Of a stretch of DNA of 64,000 bases, positions 54,814-64,000 are shown piece after piece (position 1 is the stretch's first letter; each line of letters opens with the position of its first letter). Made by a program: the position numbers and the translations under genes. The DNA is from Candidatus Kapaibacterium sp. GTDB lineage: Bacteria; Bacteroidota; Ignavibacteria; Kapaibacteriales; UBA2268. The stretch covers positions 19,508 to 83,507 of the forward strand of contig CALHGZ010000010.1 of the NCBI GenBank assembly GCA_938031175.1. Direction: 5' to 3'. A model generated the notes under the pieces. It did no database searches. It worked only from the letters and a program-made list of their open reading frames with translations, and was not told where the DNA came from.

Positions 54814-56466
54814 ATGATTAAAGAACATTCGTACCCTAAATTAATATTAATTTTAATAATTCTAATTCCCATATTTACAATACATTATGCTTATGCTTCA
54901 GTTGAAGACACAAGTAAAATCTATGAGAATTTAAGAGAAAATCTGAATAATTTACTTTCAAATAATAATTTAAAGGGAACTAAATTTTCTATATATATAT
55001 ATTCAATTTCAAGAAATGAATTAATATATGCAAAAGATGAAAATTTAGTTTTAACACCAGCTTCCTGTACGAAACTTGTAACAACATTTGCACTTTTTAA
55101 TCTGTTTCAAGGGAGCAAATCTATTGAAACAAAGATTTATAGCGATGATAAAATCAACAGCGAAGGTATTTTAGAAGGTAATCTTTATATAGCAGGCAGG
55201 GGAGATGGATTATTCAATAGCTCAGATTTGGATGTTATTGTTGAAAGCATTAAAAAAACTGGTATAAAACAAATTAAAGGTAATATTTACGCCGATGTTA
55301 GTTATTTTGATTCAATATACGATAGATTTATCTATAGTGGGGATTTGGACAGGGTTGAAGACTTGCAACCAATCACTCCTTTAAGTATCGAGCGTAATTT
55401 TGCTACAATAATAGTAAGTGCTGGAAATAATCCATCGAAATCAGTAAATGTGCAAATAATACCAAAATCACCATATTTCACCAAAAGTGTAAACCTTAAA
55501 ATCAACAGAATCAAGCAAAACATACCAAAAAAGCCAAAAAGCAGAAGGAAAACACATAAGTATTTCAACATCGATTCAAATTTCGAATTGACATCATCTG
55601 AATTTATTGCACAAGAATATGGAGATAAATTTTGGTATAGCAAAACTACATCAAAATCTACAGTAGGAATTTCCATATCGAGTCCAAAAACAAATAAATT
55701 AACTCAAAATTTCCATATCCATGGTAGTTTAAATCCAAATTCAACATATACCTATAAATATCAAATCCATAATCCTCCACTTGCCATTTCTGGTGCATTG
55801 AAGTTGCGTTTGGAAAGTGCCGGCATTATTGTAAATGGAACTTATGGTGTTATTGATACTATGATTAAATACTCCTCTGGTAAAAATATTATTTCCACGA
55901 TAATAAGAGATATTGATGAGATCATAACATTAGTTAATAAAAATAGTGATAATTTTTTAGCAGAGATATTGTTTAAGATTATCGGCTCTGAATTTGATAA
56001 GCAAATAAATAACAGAAACGAAACAAAATCAGAATTATCAAAAAAAGCAATGCTCAAAATATTGCAAAACAATGGTATAAAATGTGAAAATTGTGCTTTT
56101 AATGATGGTTCTGGATTATCCCGACGTAATAGAATTAGTTCGAAGGATTTAGTTGATTTACTTATAAAGGTTTATTATTCAGAATATTTTGAAAGATTCT
56201 ATTCATCACTTGCAGTAGCTGGAACTGATGGTACACTTATTAAAAGAATGAAATCCACAAAAGCAGAAAATAATTTACATGGGAAAACTGGCACACTTCG
56301 AAATGTCTCATCATTAGCTGGCTACGTCTATACCTCTGATGGGGAATTGATATCCTTTTCGTTGATTTTCAATGGAGGAAATGTTAATTTTTATAAAAAG
56401 ATAGAAAATCAAATCGGAATATTATTATCTGAGTTTTCGAGTATGAACGATTACAGAACCGAATAG
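54814..56466 (+). CDS. dacB: D-alanyl-D-alanine carboxypeptidase/endopeptidase (PBP4, class C)
   Basis: 550 residues with a signal peptide (9-29). Active-site motifs: SCTK (Ser84-Lys87), SDN (Ser378-Asn380) and HGKTG (KTG about 491-493). The region between (about 120-330) is the large PBP4 insertion with extra beta domains; it includes a very basic stretch KPKSRRKTHK. The enzyme trims stem peptides and cleaves cross-links in peptidoglycan. It starts 57 bp after miaA. Confidence 0.92.
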   Translation: MIKEHSYPKLILILIILIPIFTIHYAYASVEDTSKIYENLRENLNNLLSNNNLKGTKFSIYIYSISRNELIYAKDENLVLTPASCTKLVTTFALFNLFQGSKSIETKIYSDDKINSEGILEGNLYIAGRGDGLFNSSDLDVIVESIKKTGIKQIKGNIYADVSYFDSIYDRFIYSGDLDRVEDLQPITPLSIERNFATIIVSAGNNPSKSVNVQIIPKSPYFTKSVNLKINRIKQNIPKKPKSRRKTHKYFNIDSNFELTSSEFIAQEYGDKFWYSKTTSKSTVGISISSPKTNKLTQNFHIHGSLNPNSTYTYKYQIHNPPLAISGALKLRLESAGIIVNGTYGVIDTMIKYSSGKNIISTIIRDIDEIITLVNKNSDNFLAEILFKIIGSEFDKQINNRNETKSELSKKAMLKILQNNGIKCENCAFNDGSGLSRRNRISSKDLVDLLIKVYYSEYFERFYSSLAVAGTDGTLIKRMKSTKAENNLHGKTGTLRNVSSLAGYVYTSDGELISFSLIFNGGNVNFYKKIENQIGILLSEFSSMNDYRTE

Positions 56467-56541
56467 AATAAAAATCGCTTGTAATTTTTTTCTTTTTAAT
56501 TTGTTTTCACTTATATTATTAAAAATTTTTGGGGGTATTCA

Positions 56542-57756
56542 ATGAGAATAAAATCCCTTTTCCTATTTATGGCATTTATTTTACTTATTAATTGTACGGG
56601 TTCCAACGATCCCAATATTGAAAAAACACGACCTTTGAACGAGATTGAAAAAAAGATTGTTAGCTCAAACAGTATTTTTGCAATTAAGCTATTCAAAGAA
56701 GTTAATCGATTAGAAGAAGAAAAGAACATTGTTATTTCACCACTCAGCGTCTCATATGCTTTAGGGATGACTGTTAATGGAGCAAACAAACAGACACGAG
56801 ATGATATGCTCAAAACACTCGAACTTTATGGATTAACAATTGAGGAAATCAATCAATCATATTATAGTCTAAAGGATTTACTCATGAATTTAGACAATAA
56901 AGTAAATTCAGAAATATATAATTCGATTTGGTATCGTAATACCTGGCAATTTGAGCAAAGATTTCTTGATGTTTGTAATAAATATTACGATGCACTTGTC
57001 ACTTCGCTTGATTTCAATGATGTCGAAAATACTAAAAAAATCATAAACAATTGGATAAAAGATAAAACAAGAGGGAAAATTCAAGAAATTGTTGAGGAAA
57101 TTGATCCATCCACAATTATGTTTTTAATTAATGCTATTTATTTCAAAGCGTTATGGACATATAAATTCGATCCTAAAAATACTAAAGATGATTTCTTTTA
57201 TAAGATTAATGGTGATGTTCAAAATTGTAAATTGATGAATTTAGAAACCAACTTGAAATATTACGAGGATCAAGATGTACAAATAGTTGATTTACCATAT
57301 AGTAATAGAAAGTATAGTATGACCATTATATTACCCAAAAATATTGATTCTTTTAATGAAAATCTAGAAAAGTTATCATTAGAATTGCTCAATCAATGGC
57401 TACATAATCTCAAAATTGATTCAGTATTATTATGGTTGCCAAAATTTAAAAATGAATACAAAATATCATTAAAGAAAACGTTATCAAACTTGGGAATGGG
57501 AATAGCCTTCAGTAGTACAGCAGATTTTACAAATATGCACAATTGCAATTGTATATATATACATGATGTAATTCATAAAACTTTCATAGAGATTGATGAA
57601 AATGGAACTGAAGCTGCTGCTGTTACTTCCGTAGAAATTAGAGAAACATCTTATTCCCCTGTCAAAATAATGAAAATAAACCGTCCATTCCTATTTATTT
57701 TGCGAGAAAATCATTCGGGAACGATATTATTTATTGGCAAAATTATTGGATTTTGA
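56542..57756 (+). CDS. Serpin (serine protease inhibitor), predicted lipoprotein
   Basis: 404 residues. The N-terminus MRIKSLFLFMAFILLINC is a lipoprotein signal (lipobox LINC). The serpin fold follows: NIVISPLSVSYALGMTVNGA, FLINAIYFKALWTYKFDP, and the C-terminal NRPFLFILRENHSGTILFIG. The hinge of the reactive-centre loop, ENGTEAAAVTS (about 353-363), has the small residues needed for strand insertion, so it should be inhibitory. The loop continues VEIRETSYSP, giving a P1 near Arg or Thr. A GGGGG ribosome site is 7 bp before ATG. A surface or periplasmic protease shield is inferred. Confidence 0.93.
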   Translation: MRIKSLFLFMAFILLINCTGSNDPNIEKTRPLNEIEKKIVSSNSIFAIKLFKEVNRLEEEKNIVISPLSVSYALGMTVNGANKQTRDDMLKTLELYGLTIEEINQSYYSLKDLLMNLDNKVNSEIYNSIWYRNTWQFEQRFLDVCNKYYDALVTSLDFNDVENTKKIINNWIKDKTRGKIQEIVEEIDPSTIMFLINAIYFKALWTYKFDPKNTKDDFFYKINGDVQNCKLMNLETNLKYYEDQDVQIVDLPYSNRKYSMTIILPKNIDSFNENLEKLSLELLNQWLHNLKIDSVLLWLPKFKNEYKISLKKTLSNLGMGIAFSSTADFTNMHNCNCIYIHDVIHKTFIEIDENGTEAAAVTSVEIRETSYSPVKIMKINRPFLFILRENHSGTILFIGKIIGF

Positions 57757-57899
57757 TACAATCCATTCTTAGATGCTATATTTATGCATTAGGAATAAAA
57801 CATCAAATAAATTAGTATGCACCTCCTGATTTATCTATAAACACAACTAAACAATAACAGTTCTTAATCAAGATTTTAATAAAAATTTTCAGCTCAAAG

Positions 57900-57930
57900 T
57901 TGCAAAAATCACAAAATTAGTTTAATTTTG
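57900..57930 (+). promoter_or_regulatory. Bacteroidota-type promoter of the tRNA-Ala/tRNA-Asp operon
   Basis: TTG, 20 bp, TAATTTTG; start of transcription expected about 57937, giving a leader of about 39 nt before tRNA-Ala. The rest of the 219-bp gap after the serpin gene shows nothing else. Confidence 0.8.
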
Positions 57931-57975
57931 TATTCCAAAAATTTAGAAAGTTCTTTAACATATTCCAGCACTAAA

Positions 57976-58048
<73 letters not shown>

Positions 58049-58053
58049 CTTTT

Positions 58054-58128
58054 GGGGTCGTAGCTCAGTTTGGTTAGAGCGCCAGTCTGTCACACTGGAG
58101 GTCGCGAGTTCGAGCCTCGTCGGCCCCG
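58054..58128 (+). tRNA. tRNA-Asp (anticodon GTC)
   Basis: A 75-nt cloverleaf: acceptor GGGGTCG / CGGCCCC with discriminator G, anticodon stem CCAGT / ACTGG around CTGTCAC (GTC), T-arm GCGAGTTCGAGCCTCGT. No CCA. Processed from the same transcript as tRNA-Ala. Confidence 0.97.
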
Positions 58129-58369
58129 CACTTCCTCAATTAAATAAATTTTTCTTCAACAATATCAAATCTTAAATTAACTAATGAAATTAATCTTTTA
58201 ACAAATTGATTAATTTAAGAGTTTGCAATTTTATAAAAGTATGATTTTTTCTTTATATTATTGTTTTAAATAGGAAAATTATAAATTTTTTCAAATTATT
58301 GATATAGTTTTAATTACTAACTAATTAGTAAAAAAATGCTATTTTTTAGGATAAAATATAATATTTGAT

Positions 58370-59572
58370 ATGAATCAAATTATAACTGTATCTCAATTGA
58401 CTGAAGAAATTCGACTTTCGCTCGAAAATATAGGTCAAGTTACAGTAAGAGGTGAGATATCCAATTACAAAATTCATAGTTCTGGTCACCGTTATTTTAC
58501 TTTAAAAGATGAAAATGCTCAGATTTCCTGTACAATGTGGAAAACACGCGAACTAGACTTCATACCCAAAGATGGTATGCAGGTTATTGTTACAGGTATA
58601 ATTACCGTGTTTTCTCAAAGAGGAAATTACCAACTCGATTGTTTTAAAATGACACTTTATGGTATTGGTGATTTGTATCTCGCTTTTGAAGCATTAAAGA
58701 AAAAGCTTTCGGAAAAAGGTTATTTTGATACTTCAAGGAAAAAACAACTTCCTCATTTACCAATGAATATAGGAATAGCAACATCTCCAACAGGGGCGGC
58801 TTTAAGAGATATAATATCAACGATAAAAAGACGCATGCCTGTTGTTACAATTTATTTTCGACCCACAATTGTACAAGGCGATGAGGCTGAGCAAAGCTTG
58901 ATATCAGCAATCAAGGAATTGGAAAATTCACCTGCAGAAGTAATCATTATAGGGCGCGGTGGTGGTTCTATCGAAGATTTATGGGCATTTAATCTTGAAT
59001 CGGTTGCAGATGCAATATTTAATTGCAATAAACCAATCATCTCAGCTGTCGGCCACGAAACTGATTTTACAATAGCTGATTTTGTTGCAGATTTAAGAGC
59101 CGCTACGCCTACGGCAGCTGCCGAAATTGTAACACCACGAACAAGAGTTGAATTAATTCAATTCATTGATGATTTAATGTTGTTGATGAAAAAACATGCT
59201 TTTAAAATTATTGAAGAATCCCGCGAAGAAATTGACTTCCTATGGAAAAAATCATTGAGACAAACGATTTTTGACATAATTGCCCAATATAACTATCGAC
59301 TTGATGATTTGCAGAACAATATTGAAAAAATAACTATTTACAAGTTTCAATTAACTAAACAAAAAATTATTAATTATGAAGGACTGATTAAATCACTAAA
59401 TCCACTAAATCCATTAAACAAAGGTTACGCACTTTTGCAATACAAAGGGAAATATATTAAATCAAAAGAATCGCTTTCAAAATATAAAATATTTGAAATC
59501 GTTAGGGCAAATGAAACAGCAGAGGCAAAATTACTAGATATTTTACCTCCAAAATTGTTCAACAAATTTTAG
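58370..59572 (+). CDS. xseA: Exodeoxyribonuclease VII large subunit
   Basis: 400 residues. The OB-fold (1-95: ITVSQLTEEIRLSLENIGQV, then GHRYFTLKDENAQISCTMW) is followed by the nuclease core with IGIATSPTGAALRDIISTIK, IIIGRGGGSIEDLWAFN and SAVGHETDFTIADFVADLRA. A helical region and the C-terminal GYALLQYKGKYIKS end the protein. With XseB it degrades single-stranded DNA. xseB begins 8 bp later. The 241 bp before it hold no clear promoter. Confidence 0.96.
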   Translation: MNQIITVSQLTEEIRLSLENIGQVTVRGEISNYKIHSSGHRYFTLKDENAQISCTMWKTRELDFIPKDGMQVIVTGIITVFSQRGNYQLDCFKMTLYGIGDLYLAFEALKKKLSEKGYFDTSRKKQLPHLPMNIGIATSPTGAALRDIISTIKRRMPVVTIYFRPTIVQGDEAEQSLISAIKELENSPAEVIIIGRGGGSIEDLWAFNLESVADAIFNCNKPIISAVGHETDFTIADFVADLRAATPTAAAEIVTPRTRVELIQFIDDLMLLMKKHAFKIIEESREEIDFLWKKSLRQTIFDIIAQYNYRLDDLQNNIEKITIYKFQLTKQKIINYEGLIKSLNPLNPLNKGYALLQYKGKYIKSKESLSKYKIFEIVRANETAEAKLLDILPPKLFNKF

Positions 59573-59580
59573 AAACCGTA

Positions 59581-59802
59581 ATGGAAAATAGTAAATTTGA
59601 AGATAAATTAAAACGTTTAGAAAGCATAGTACAATTATTAGATAATAGAGAAACATCGATCGAGGAAATGTTAATTCTCTATGAAGAGGGAATAAAATTA
59701 GTCAGTGAATGTCGAAAATTTTTAGAAGAAGCAGAACAAAAAATCATTGATATAACGAATTTAGAATCCCAAACATCAGACAGTGAAGAAAATGTAATTT
59801 GA
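59581..59802 (+). CDS. xseB: Exodeoxyribonuclease VII small subunit
   Basis: 73 residues, normal size. FEDKLKRLESIVQLLDNRET and LILYEEGIKLVSECRKFLEE match XseB, a helical hairpin that binds several copies to one XseA. It follows xseA directly and precedes an SDR gene by 9 bp. Confidence 0.95.
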   Translation: MENSKFEDKLKRLESIVQLLDNRETSIEEMLILYEEGIKLVSECRKFLEEAEQKIIDITNLESQTSDSEENVI

Positions 59803-59811
59803 GAATTTCTG

Positions 59812-60534
59812 ATGCCAACAATATTAATTACTGGATCAGCACGTAGAATAGGTAAGGGGTTAGCTAAATTTTTTGCTGATAAAGGCTGGAATATCGCCAT
59901 ACATTATAATCAATCTCATCAATCAGCAATAAATTTATTAAATGAATTTAATCAAATGGGTATTGAAGCCATTGCAATAAAAGCTGATTTAGCTAATGAA
60001 AAAGAAATCGAAGATGGCTTTAAAAAAATCTATTCAAAATTTGAGAAAATTGACGTATTAGTCAATAATGCAGCTATTTATCCCCAACAACGGAAATTTG
60101 AAGAATTAAAAACTGAAGAGTGGGATAGAACTTTCGATATAAACCTAAAATCATATTTCATTACCAGTCAGATTTATGCAAAGAATTGTAAGAATTCAGG
60201 GCGTATTATAAATATTTCTTCATTAGGTGGTCTTGAAGTATGGAAAAATCGTATTCCGTACAATGTTTCAAAATCAGCTGTAATTCACCTTACTAAGGTA
60301 CTTGCACGCAACTTAGCTCCCAAAATATCAGTTAATTGTATTAGTCCCGGTGTTATATCTATTGAAAATGAACTTGGAAGCGAACCAATCGATATACCTG
60401 AATCGAAAATTCCAATGCTACGATATGGAAAAATTTCCGATATTTGTGATGCTGTATTTTTCTTTGCAACAGCCACAAATTATATCACAGGCCAAATATT
60501 AGCCGTTGATGGTGGATTAAATTTAGTAAAATAA
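59812..60534 (+). CDS. SDR family oxidoreductase (pteridine reductase-like)
   Basis: 240 residues with a Rossmann fold. The cofactor motif ITGSARRIGKGLAKFFADKG has the Arg-Arg of NADPH-preferring pteridine-reductase (FolM) types. NNAAIY, the catalytic Ser in INISSLGG and the YNVSK pair (Tyr, Lys) are present, and the end TGQILAVDGGLNL is typical. Reduction of dihydrobiopterin or dihydrofolate is a plausible but unproven role. Fatty-acid-type 3-oxoacyl reductases look similar. Confidence 0.88.
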   Translation: MPTILITGSARRIGKGLAKFFADKGWNIAIHYNQSHQSAINLLNEFNQMGIEAIAIKADLANEKEIEDGFKKIYSKFEKIDVLVNNAAIYPQQRKFEELKTEEWDRTFDINLKSYFITSQIYAKNCKNSGRIINISSLGGLEVWKNRIPYNVSKSAVIHLTKVLARNLAPKISVNCISPGVISIENELGSEPIDIPESKIPMLRYGKISDICDAVFFFATATNYITGQILAVDGGLNLVK

Positions 60535-60546
60535 ACTGATGTTAAA

Positions 60547-61374
60547 ATGCAAAACTCAAAACCCATTAAAGCGTATGATAACAAAGAATTTTTGCATAGT
60601 CGAGATGCAAGAATAATTAGAATTTTAGCAGAATATTTGTATCCTGAACAACATTTTAAAAAGCATAAAATTAAGAAATTAATCATATTTTTTGGTTCCG
60701 CTCGTTCCATGTCCCTTAATGAATGGCAAAAAAAATTACATTTGCTTGAGAACGAACTTACAAACACAGTTGACAACGACCAACGAATTATATTAAAAGA
60801 AAAAATAAGATTGCATAAAATGAGAAAACTCATTACTAATGACTACGAGGATGCAGTTGAATTATCACGTTTAATAACACAATGGTCGTTAACATTACCT
60901 AAAAAAGATCGTTTCCATGTTTGTTCAGGTGGAGGTCCCGGGATGATGGAGGCTGCTAATAAGGGAGCAAAACTCGCTGGCGGATTGTCTATAGGATTTA
61001 ATATTAGCTTACCATTTGAACAAGACTCAAATTTATTCATTACTCCAGAGCATAATTTTGAATTTCATTATTTTTTTATGAGAAAGTTTTGGTTTGTTTA
61101 TAAAGGTCAGGCACTTATAGTCTTTCCGGGTGGATTTGGGACACTTGATGAATTAATGGAAATTCTTACATTACGACAAACTCAAAAAGTCTCAAGACCA
61201 ATTCCAATAATACTTTACTCACGTGAATTTTGGAATAATCTAATCAATTTTCAGTATCTTATTGATATGGGAATGATTTCATCTAATGACATAAATCTTT
61301 TTCTTTATGCAGATAAGCCAAATGAAGCTTTTGAAATAATTAAAAATCAATTATCTGAGATACACAAATTATAA
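60547..61374 (+). CDS. LOG family protein (TIGR00730-type, nucleoside 5'-monophosphate phosphoribohydrolase-like)
   Basis: 275 residues. The LOG motifs are VCSGGGPGMMEAANKGA and VFPGGFGTLDELMEILT ('PGGxGTxxE'), with FFGSARSMS at the start of the Rossmann fold. Proteins of this type hydrolyse nucleoside monophosphates to free base and ribose 5-phosphate and are often mis-named lysine decarboxylases. An N-terminal helical extension of about 45 residues and a helical insertion (60-100) are present. It follows the SDR gene by 12 bp. Confidence 0.88.
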   Translation: MQNSKPIKAYDNKEFLHSRDARIIRILAEYLYPEQHFKKHKIKKLIIFFGSARSMSLNEWQKKLHLLENELTNTVDNDQRIILKEKIRLHKMRKLITNDYEDAVELSRLITQWSLTLPKKDRFHVCSGGGPGMMEAANKGAKLAGGLSIGFNISLPFEQDSNLFITPEHNFEFHYFFMRKFWFVYKGQALIVFPGGFGTLDELMEILTLRQTQKVSRPIPIILYSREFWNNLINFQYLIDMGMISSNDINLFLYADKPNEAFEIIKNQLSEIHKL

Positions 61375-61406
61375 TATTTATTTTTTAATAATTTATTTAT
61401 TTAGAT

Positions 61407-63386
61407 ATGAAAATATTTATTAAGTTAATAGCATTATTAATATTGTTTTCTAATTATTTATCATTTTCATCATTAGAAATATTGCCAAAAATTCCTAAAG
61501 TAAAAGATGATATCATATTGAAATATAATAATTTAAATAAATTTAATGAATTCAGAGATATAATTGCGGATATATATATCTTTAATGAAGATTGCGATAT
61601 TATTGATAGTTATGAAATTATATTAAATAAATTAGATAATAGCAATATTTATCAAAATGTTATAAAATTACCATCTAGTGCAATATTTTGTTTAATCAAA
61701 ATAAGAGGAATTTTCCGTGAAAAATATTATTACGATTTAAATTATGGTAAACTTTGGGAAATTTTATTGTACGATGACAACAATAAACCTTTAAAAAATA
61801 GCAATTATTTATCAGCTATTACAACTTTAACTAATATTACAGCAAATTTATACCGTGTGACCGATTATCAGTACACAATTGATAGGTTGGAAGAGGAAAT
61901 TAAATTTTATCCAGATAATTTCATAGCAGAATTGGCATATTTTACATTATTATTTGAATTGCGCAGAATAAATCAAAGCACCTATACACAACGAGTTACA
62001 GAGATTTTGAAAAAAATAAATGAACCTAATAACGACAGGGAATTAAATGCATTAACAACTGCACTGAGAACTCTTAAAAAAAATGCAGAAGCAGATGATT
62101 TAATCTTAAAATACATAAAAAAGCATCCTATAAGTAAATTTGCTGAAGATATCGCTTTTAAAAATCTATCCAACATAACTAAAAGGGAAGAATTTGATAA
62201 ATCTGCAATTGATTTTGTAAACAAATTTCCTGAATCAGTATATCGAAATAAAGTTTTATCTGCTTTAATTTCATCATTTTTACAACAATCAAAGGTAATA
62301 GAACTACGACAAGTTTTAGATACGTTAAAAAACGTTCCCGCATTAATCTTTTCTGAATTTGCAATAAATGTTTTAAAAAATAATAAAATTAAAAATATTT
62401 CTGAATCTGATAGAAAAATATTGGCAGATAAAATTATAAATGATAAATTAATTAATATAATTAGAGATGATAAAATTTTTGATATAACTTTTAATAAACC
62501 TAATTACTATTCGAAATTTGAATGGAATTATGAGAAAAACAAAATTAAATCCGAGTTATATGAAATAATAGGCGATTATTATTTAATATCAAATGACACA
62601 AATTTAGCAATTGAAAATTATATTTATTCAATTAAATTACTTGATAAAAATATACCAAAAGATTTATTAGAAAAGACAATTGATTTGCTTTTAAAATTAG
62701 GTAATAATCAGGATGCTTTTGAGATTTCATCTCATGCAATCAATTTCAATTCTTTTAATGATAATATTTTAAATTATTTTAAACAAGCATATAAAAATCT
62801 TAATAGAGATACCTCGATTTTAGATTCTGAATTATCATCAATTTTAGAATCAGCTAAAAATAATAGATTGGTTAGTCTTTTTTTTGATAAGATGGAAAGA
62901 CCACTTACTTATGCGTATTTTAAAACTCTTGACGGTTTAATTCAAGATTTTGAACAAACAAGGAATAAAATATCGGTAATATATTTCTGGTCAAGTTGGT
63001 GTGAACCTTGCAAAGATATCATAAAATCATATTCTCAAATATTTAATTTTTATATAGATAGTAGCGATATTTTTATTTATTCAATATTAACTTGGGAAGC
63101 AAATAAATCTGATTTAAAAAATGTTTATAAATTGATACAGCAGGAAAAGCCTGATTTTCCAATTTTTATTGATGAAGATGATATACTACCATATCGTATT
63201 GGTATTACCGGTTTACCATCTTTTGTGTTTGTTGATAAAGAGGGATTTATCCGCTTTATCCAGTCAGGTTTTACAAGTCCTGATAATTTGTTGCAAGACA
63301 TAGAAGACAGAATTTATTATATGCAAAATATGACCAAAATCGAAAATGATTTAGCAAAAGAATTAAAAATGTTGAAGAAATATTAA
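61407..63386 (+). CDS. Exported TPR-like protein with C-terminal thioredoxin (TlpA-type) domain
   Basis: 659 residues: signal peptide (MKIFIKLIALLILFSNYLSF), an N-terminal beta region (25-115), helical TPR-like repeats (120-490), then a thioredoxin fold (about 495-645). The redox site is SSWCEPCKD (Cys532, Cys535), and the cis-Pro lies in ITGLPSFVFVDKEG. TlpA-type domains reduce or isomerise disulfides in the periplasm; the repeats probably choose the partner. Fusions of this type are common in Bacteroidota. Confidence 0.85.
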   Translation: MKIFIKLIALLILFSNYLSFSSLEILPKIPKVKDDIILKYNNLNKFNEFRDIIADIYIFNEDCDIIDSYEIILNKLDNSNIYQNVIKLPSSAIFCLIKIRGIFREKYYYDLNYGKLWEILLYDDNNKPLKNSNYLSAITTLTNITANLYRVTDYQYTIDRLEEEIKFYPDNFIAELAYFTLLFELRRINQSTYTQRVTEILKKINEPNNDRELNALTTALRTLKKNAEADDLILKYIKKHPISKFAEDIAFKNLSNITKREEFDKSAIDFVNKFPESVYRNKVLSALISSFLQQSKVIELRQVLDTLKNVPALIFSEFAINVLKNNKIKNISESDRKILADKIINDKLINIIRDDKIFDITFNKPNYYSKFEWNYEKNKIKSELYEIIGDYYLISNDTNLAIENYIYSIKLLDKNIPKDLLEKTIDLLLKLGNNQDAFEISSHAINFNSFNDNILNYFKQAYKNLNRDTSILDSELSSILESAKNNRLVSLFFDKMERPLTYAYFKTLDGLIQDFEQTRNKISVIYFWSSWCEPCKDIIKSYSQIFNFYIDSSDIFIYSILTWEANKSDLKNVYKLIQQEKPDFPIFIDEDDILPYRIGITGLPSFVFVDKEGFIRFIQSGFTSPDNLLQDIEDRIYYMQNMTKIENDLAKELKMLKKY

Positions 63387-63699
63387 TTTACTTAGAATTA
63401 ATCACTTTTTGTACTTTGCAATGTTCTTTAAAGTGGTAGGGGTGGAAAAATATAAATCATTGACTAATCAATATTTAAGTATTGCATTTTCATAAATTTT
63501 TGCTTAATAGATTGTTTATTTATACTATTATAAACTATGAACAATTATAGACAATTTTTATTTTTTTATAAGCTCAAAAAAATTTCGATAATCCTAGTAA
63601 ATAATGTCCGTAAATTAAAAAATACGTAAACCTTTTAATTTTTGAAGTTGACAAATAAAAAATATAAGATTTTGCATTTTGCGTATTTTTCGGGCAATT
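63387..63699. other. 313-bp intergenic region between two convergent genes
   Basis: Low-complexity A+T-rich DNA (about 24% G+C by eye). No tRNA, promoter match, or hairpin with T-run is seen. The forward frame from about 63642 is only the shadow of the reverse-strand gene that ends at 63700. Confidence 0.6.
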
Positions 63700-63999
63700 T
63701 TATTGAACGGGACCTAATTTTTTCCCATTTGAAAATTCAACAAGAATTGGCTGCCAAGCTGGTTTTAAGATATTGCCCACAATTCGTAATTCCCTGTCAT
63801 TTTCGTTGTTTTCATCGTGTATATAGGGGGGAGTTGTTAAGGTATAACTTTGATGAGCTACAAGTTCTTTTTTTATGTTAATTGGGAATTTTTTGATAAT
63901 CTTATTTTGCTGATTCATAATATTTAAGTAGCCCTGTAAATTTTTAATGTTATTATCGGATAGGTTTGTTACTTTGAAAGTTATTAAATTAGTTTTGAA
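63700..63999 (-). CDS. C-terminal part of an incomplete protein (FxLYD-like beta domain)
   Basis: The reverse frame is open from the window edge to the TAA at 63700-63702, giving 99 residues. Reading ITFKVTNLSDNNIKNLQGYL then NKIIKKFPINIKKELVAHQS, it resembles FxLYD-type domains that describe 'VxNxSdkxIxxxxgxxxxxD' beta-sandwich modules in exported bacterial proteins. The conserved pattern continues upstream of the ATG at 63918, so this is the tail of a longer gene and not a 72-residue one. The start and the rest lie outside the window. Confidence 0.6.
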   Translation of the reverse strand, partial: FKTNLITFKVTNLSDNNIKNLQGYLNIMNQQNKIIKKFPINIKKELVAHQSYTLTTPPYIHDENNENDRELRIVGNILKPAWQPILVEFSNGKKLGPVQ

Positions 64000-64000
64000 A

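Noticed and set aside
63642..63881. 79-residue forward ORF near the end
   Set aside because: Shadow of the reverse-strand frame that stays open to the window edge and has a coherent beta-domain pattern.

Overview
The window is about 30% G+C, gene-dense and entirely chromosomal in character. It carries lipopolysaccharide genes (waaA, an LptF/LptG-type permease), outer-membrane beta-barrels and a lipoprotein serpin. It also has a protein with a type IX secretion (T9SS) C-terminal sorting tail, and promoters of the Bacteroidota type (TTG, 20 bp, TAnnTTTG). Together these point to a Gram-negative member of the Bacteroidota/Chlorobiota (FCB) group, most likely the Ignavibacteria/Kapabacteria branch. 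That placement is inferred from gene content, not from a marker-gene tree. No insertion sequence, prophage, CRISPR array, integrase or rRNA was found.

Layout: 1-10 kb holds a glutamate dehydrogenase tail, a CheY-like protein with a Glu at the phospho-acceptor position, waaA-lplA-enoyl-CoA hydratase, a NAGPA-type phosphodiester glycosidase facing a NamZ-type muramidase, a TetR-like regulator, a TPR protein and a CPBP protease. 10-24.6 kb is one long co-directional block: heparinase-like protein, flippase, FtsX, LptG-like permease, a divergent GldL/GldM-like pair (candidate T9SS motor), TolC, RDD protein, MacA-like adaptor, ATPase and two MacB-like permeases. 24.6-27.5 kb has an MFS transporter and a glycosyltransferase. 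27.4-31.5 kb is a signalling operon (receiver-kinase, GAF-PAS-kinase, HDOD, small module). 31.6-35.9 kb has RseP, RNase G, the SRP RNA and tRNA-Arg on back-to-back promoters, and RsmE.

35.9-42.6 kb has a beta-barrel candidate, the T9SS cargo, a receiver/degenerate HD-GYP protein joined to MotB-MotA, a TPR lipoprotein and ribosomal protein L28. 42.8-46.5 kb has a DUF1338 protein, two glycosyltransferases and a HAD phosphatase. 46.5-46.95 kb is a regulatory-looking gap with two palindromes. It leads into a LolA-like / permease / permease / ATPase / beta-barrel operon (46.9-52.1 kb) that looks like a complete envelope-spanning transport system. 52-57.8 kb holds nth, a DUF4286 protein, pcm, miaA, a PBP4-type DD-peptidase and a serpin. 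57.9-61.4 kb holds tRNA-Ala, tRNA-Asp, xseA, xseB, an SDR and a LOG-family protein. The window closes with a TPR-thioredoxin protein and an incomplete reverse-strand gene.

The best candidates for something under-described are the divergent GldL/GldM-like pair, the five-gene LolA/ABC/barrel operon, the MotAB unit coupled to a receiver with an inactivated HD-GYP domain, and the very regular promoter geometry on the RNA genes and rpmB. All seven tail-to-tail gene pairs end within -18 to +9 bp of each other.
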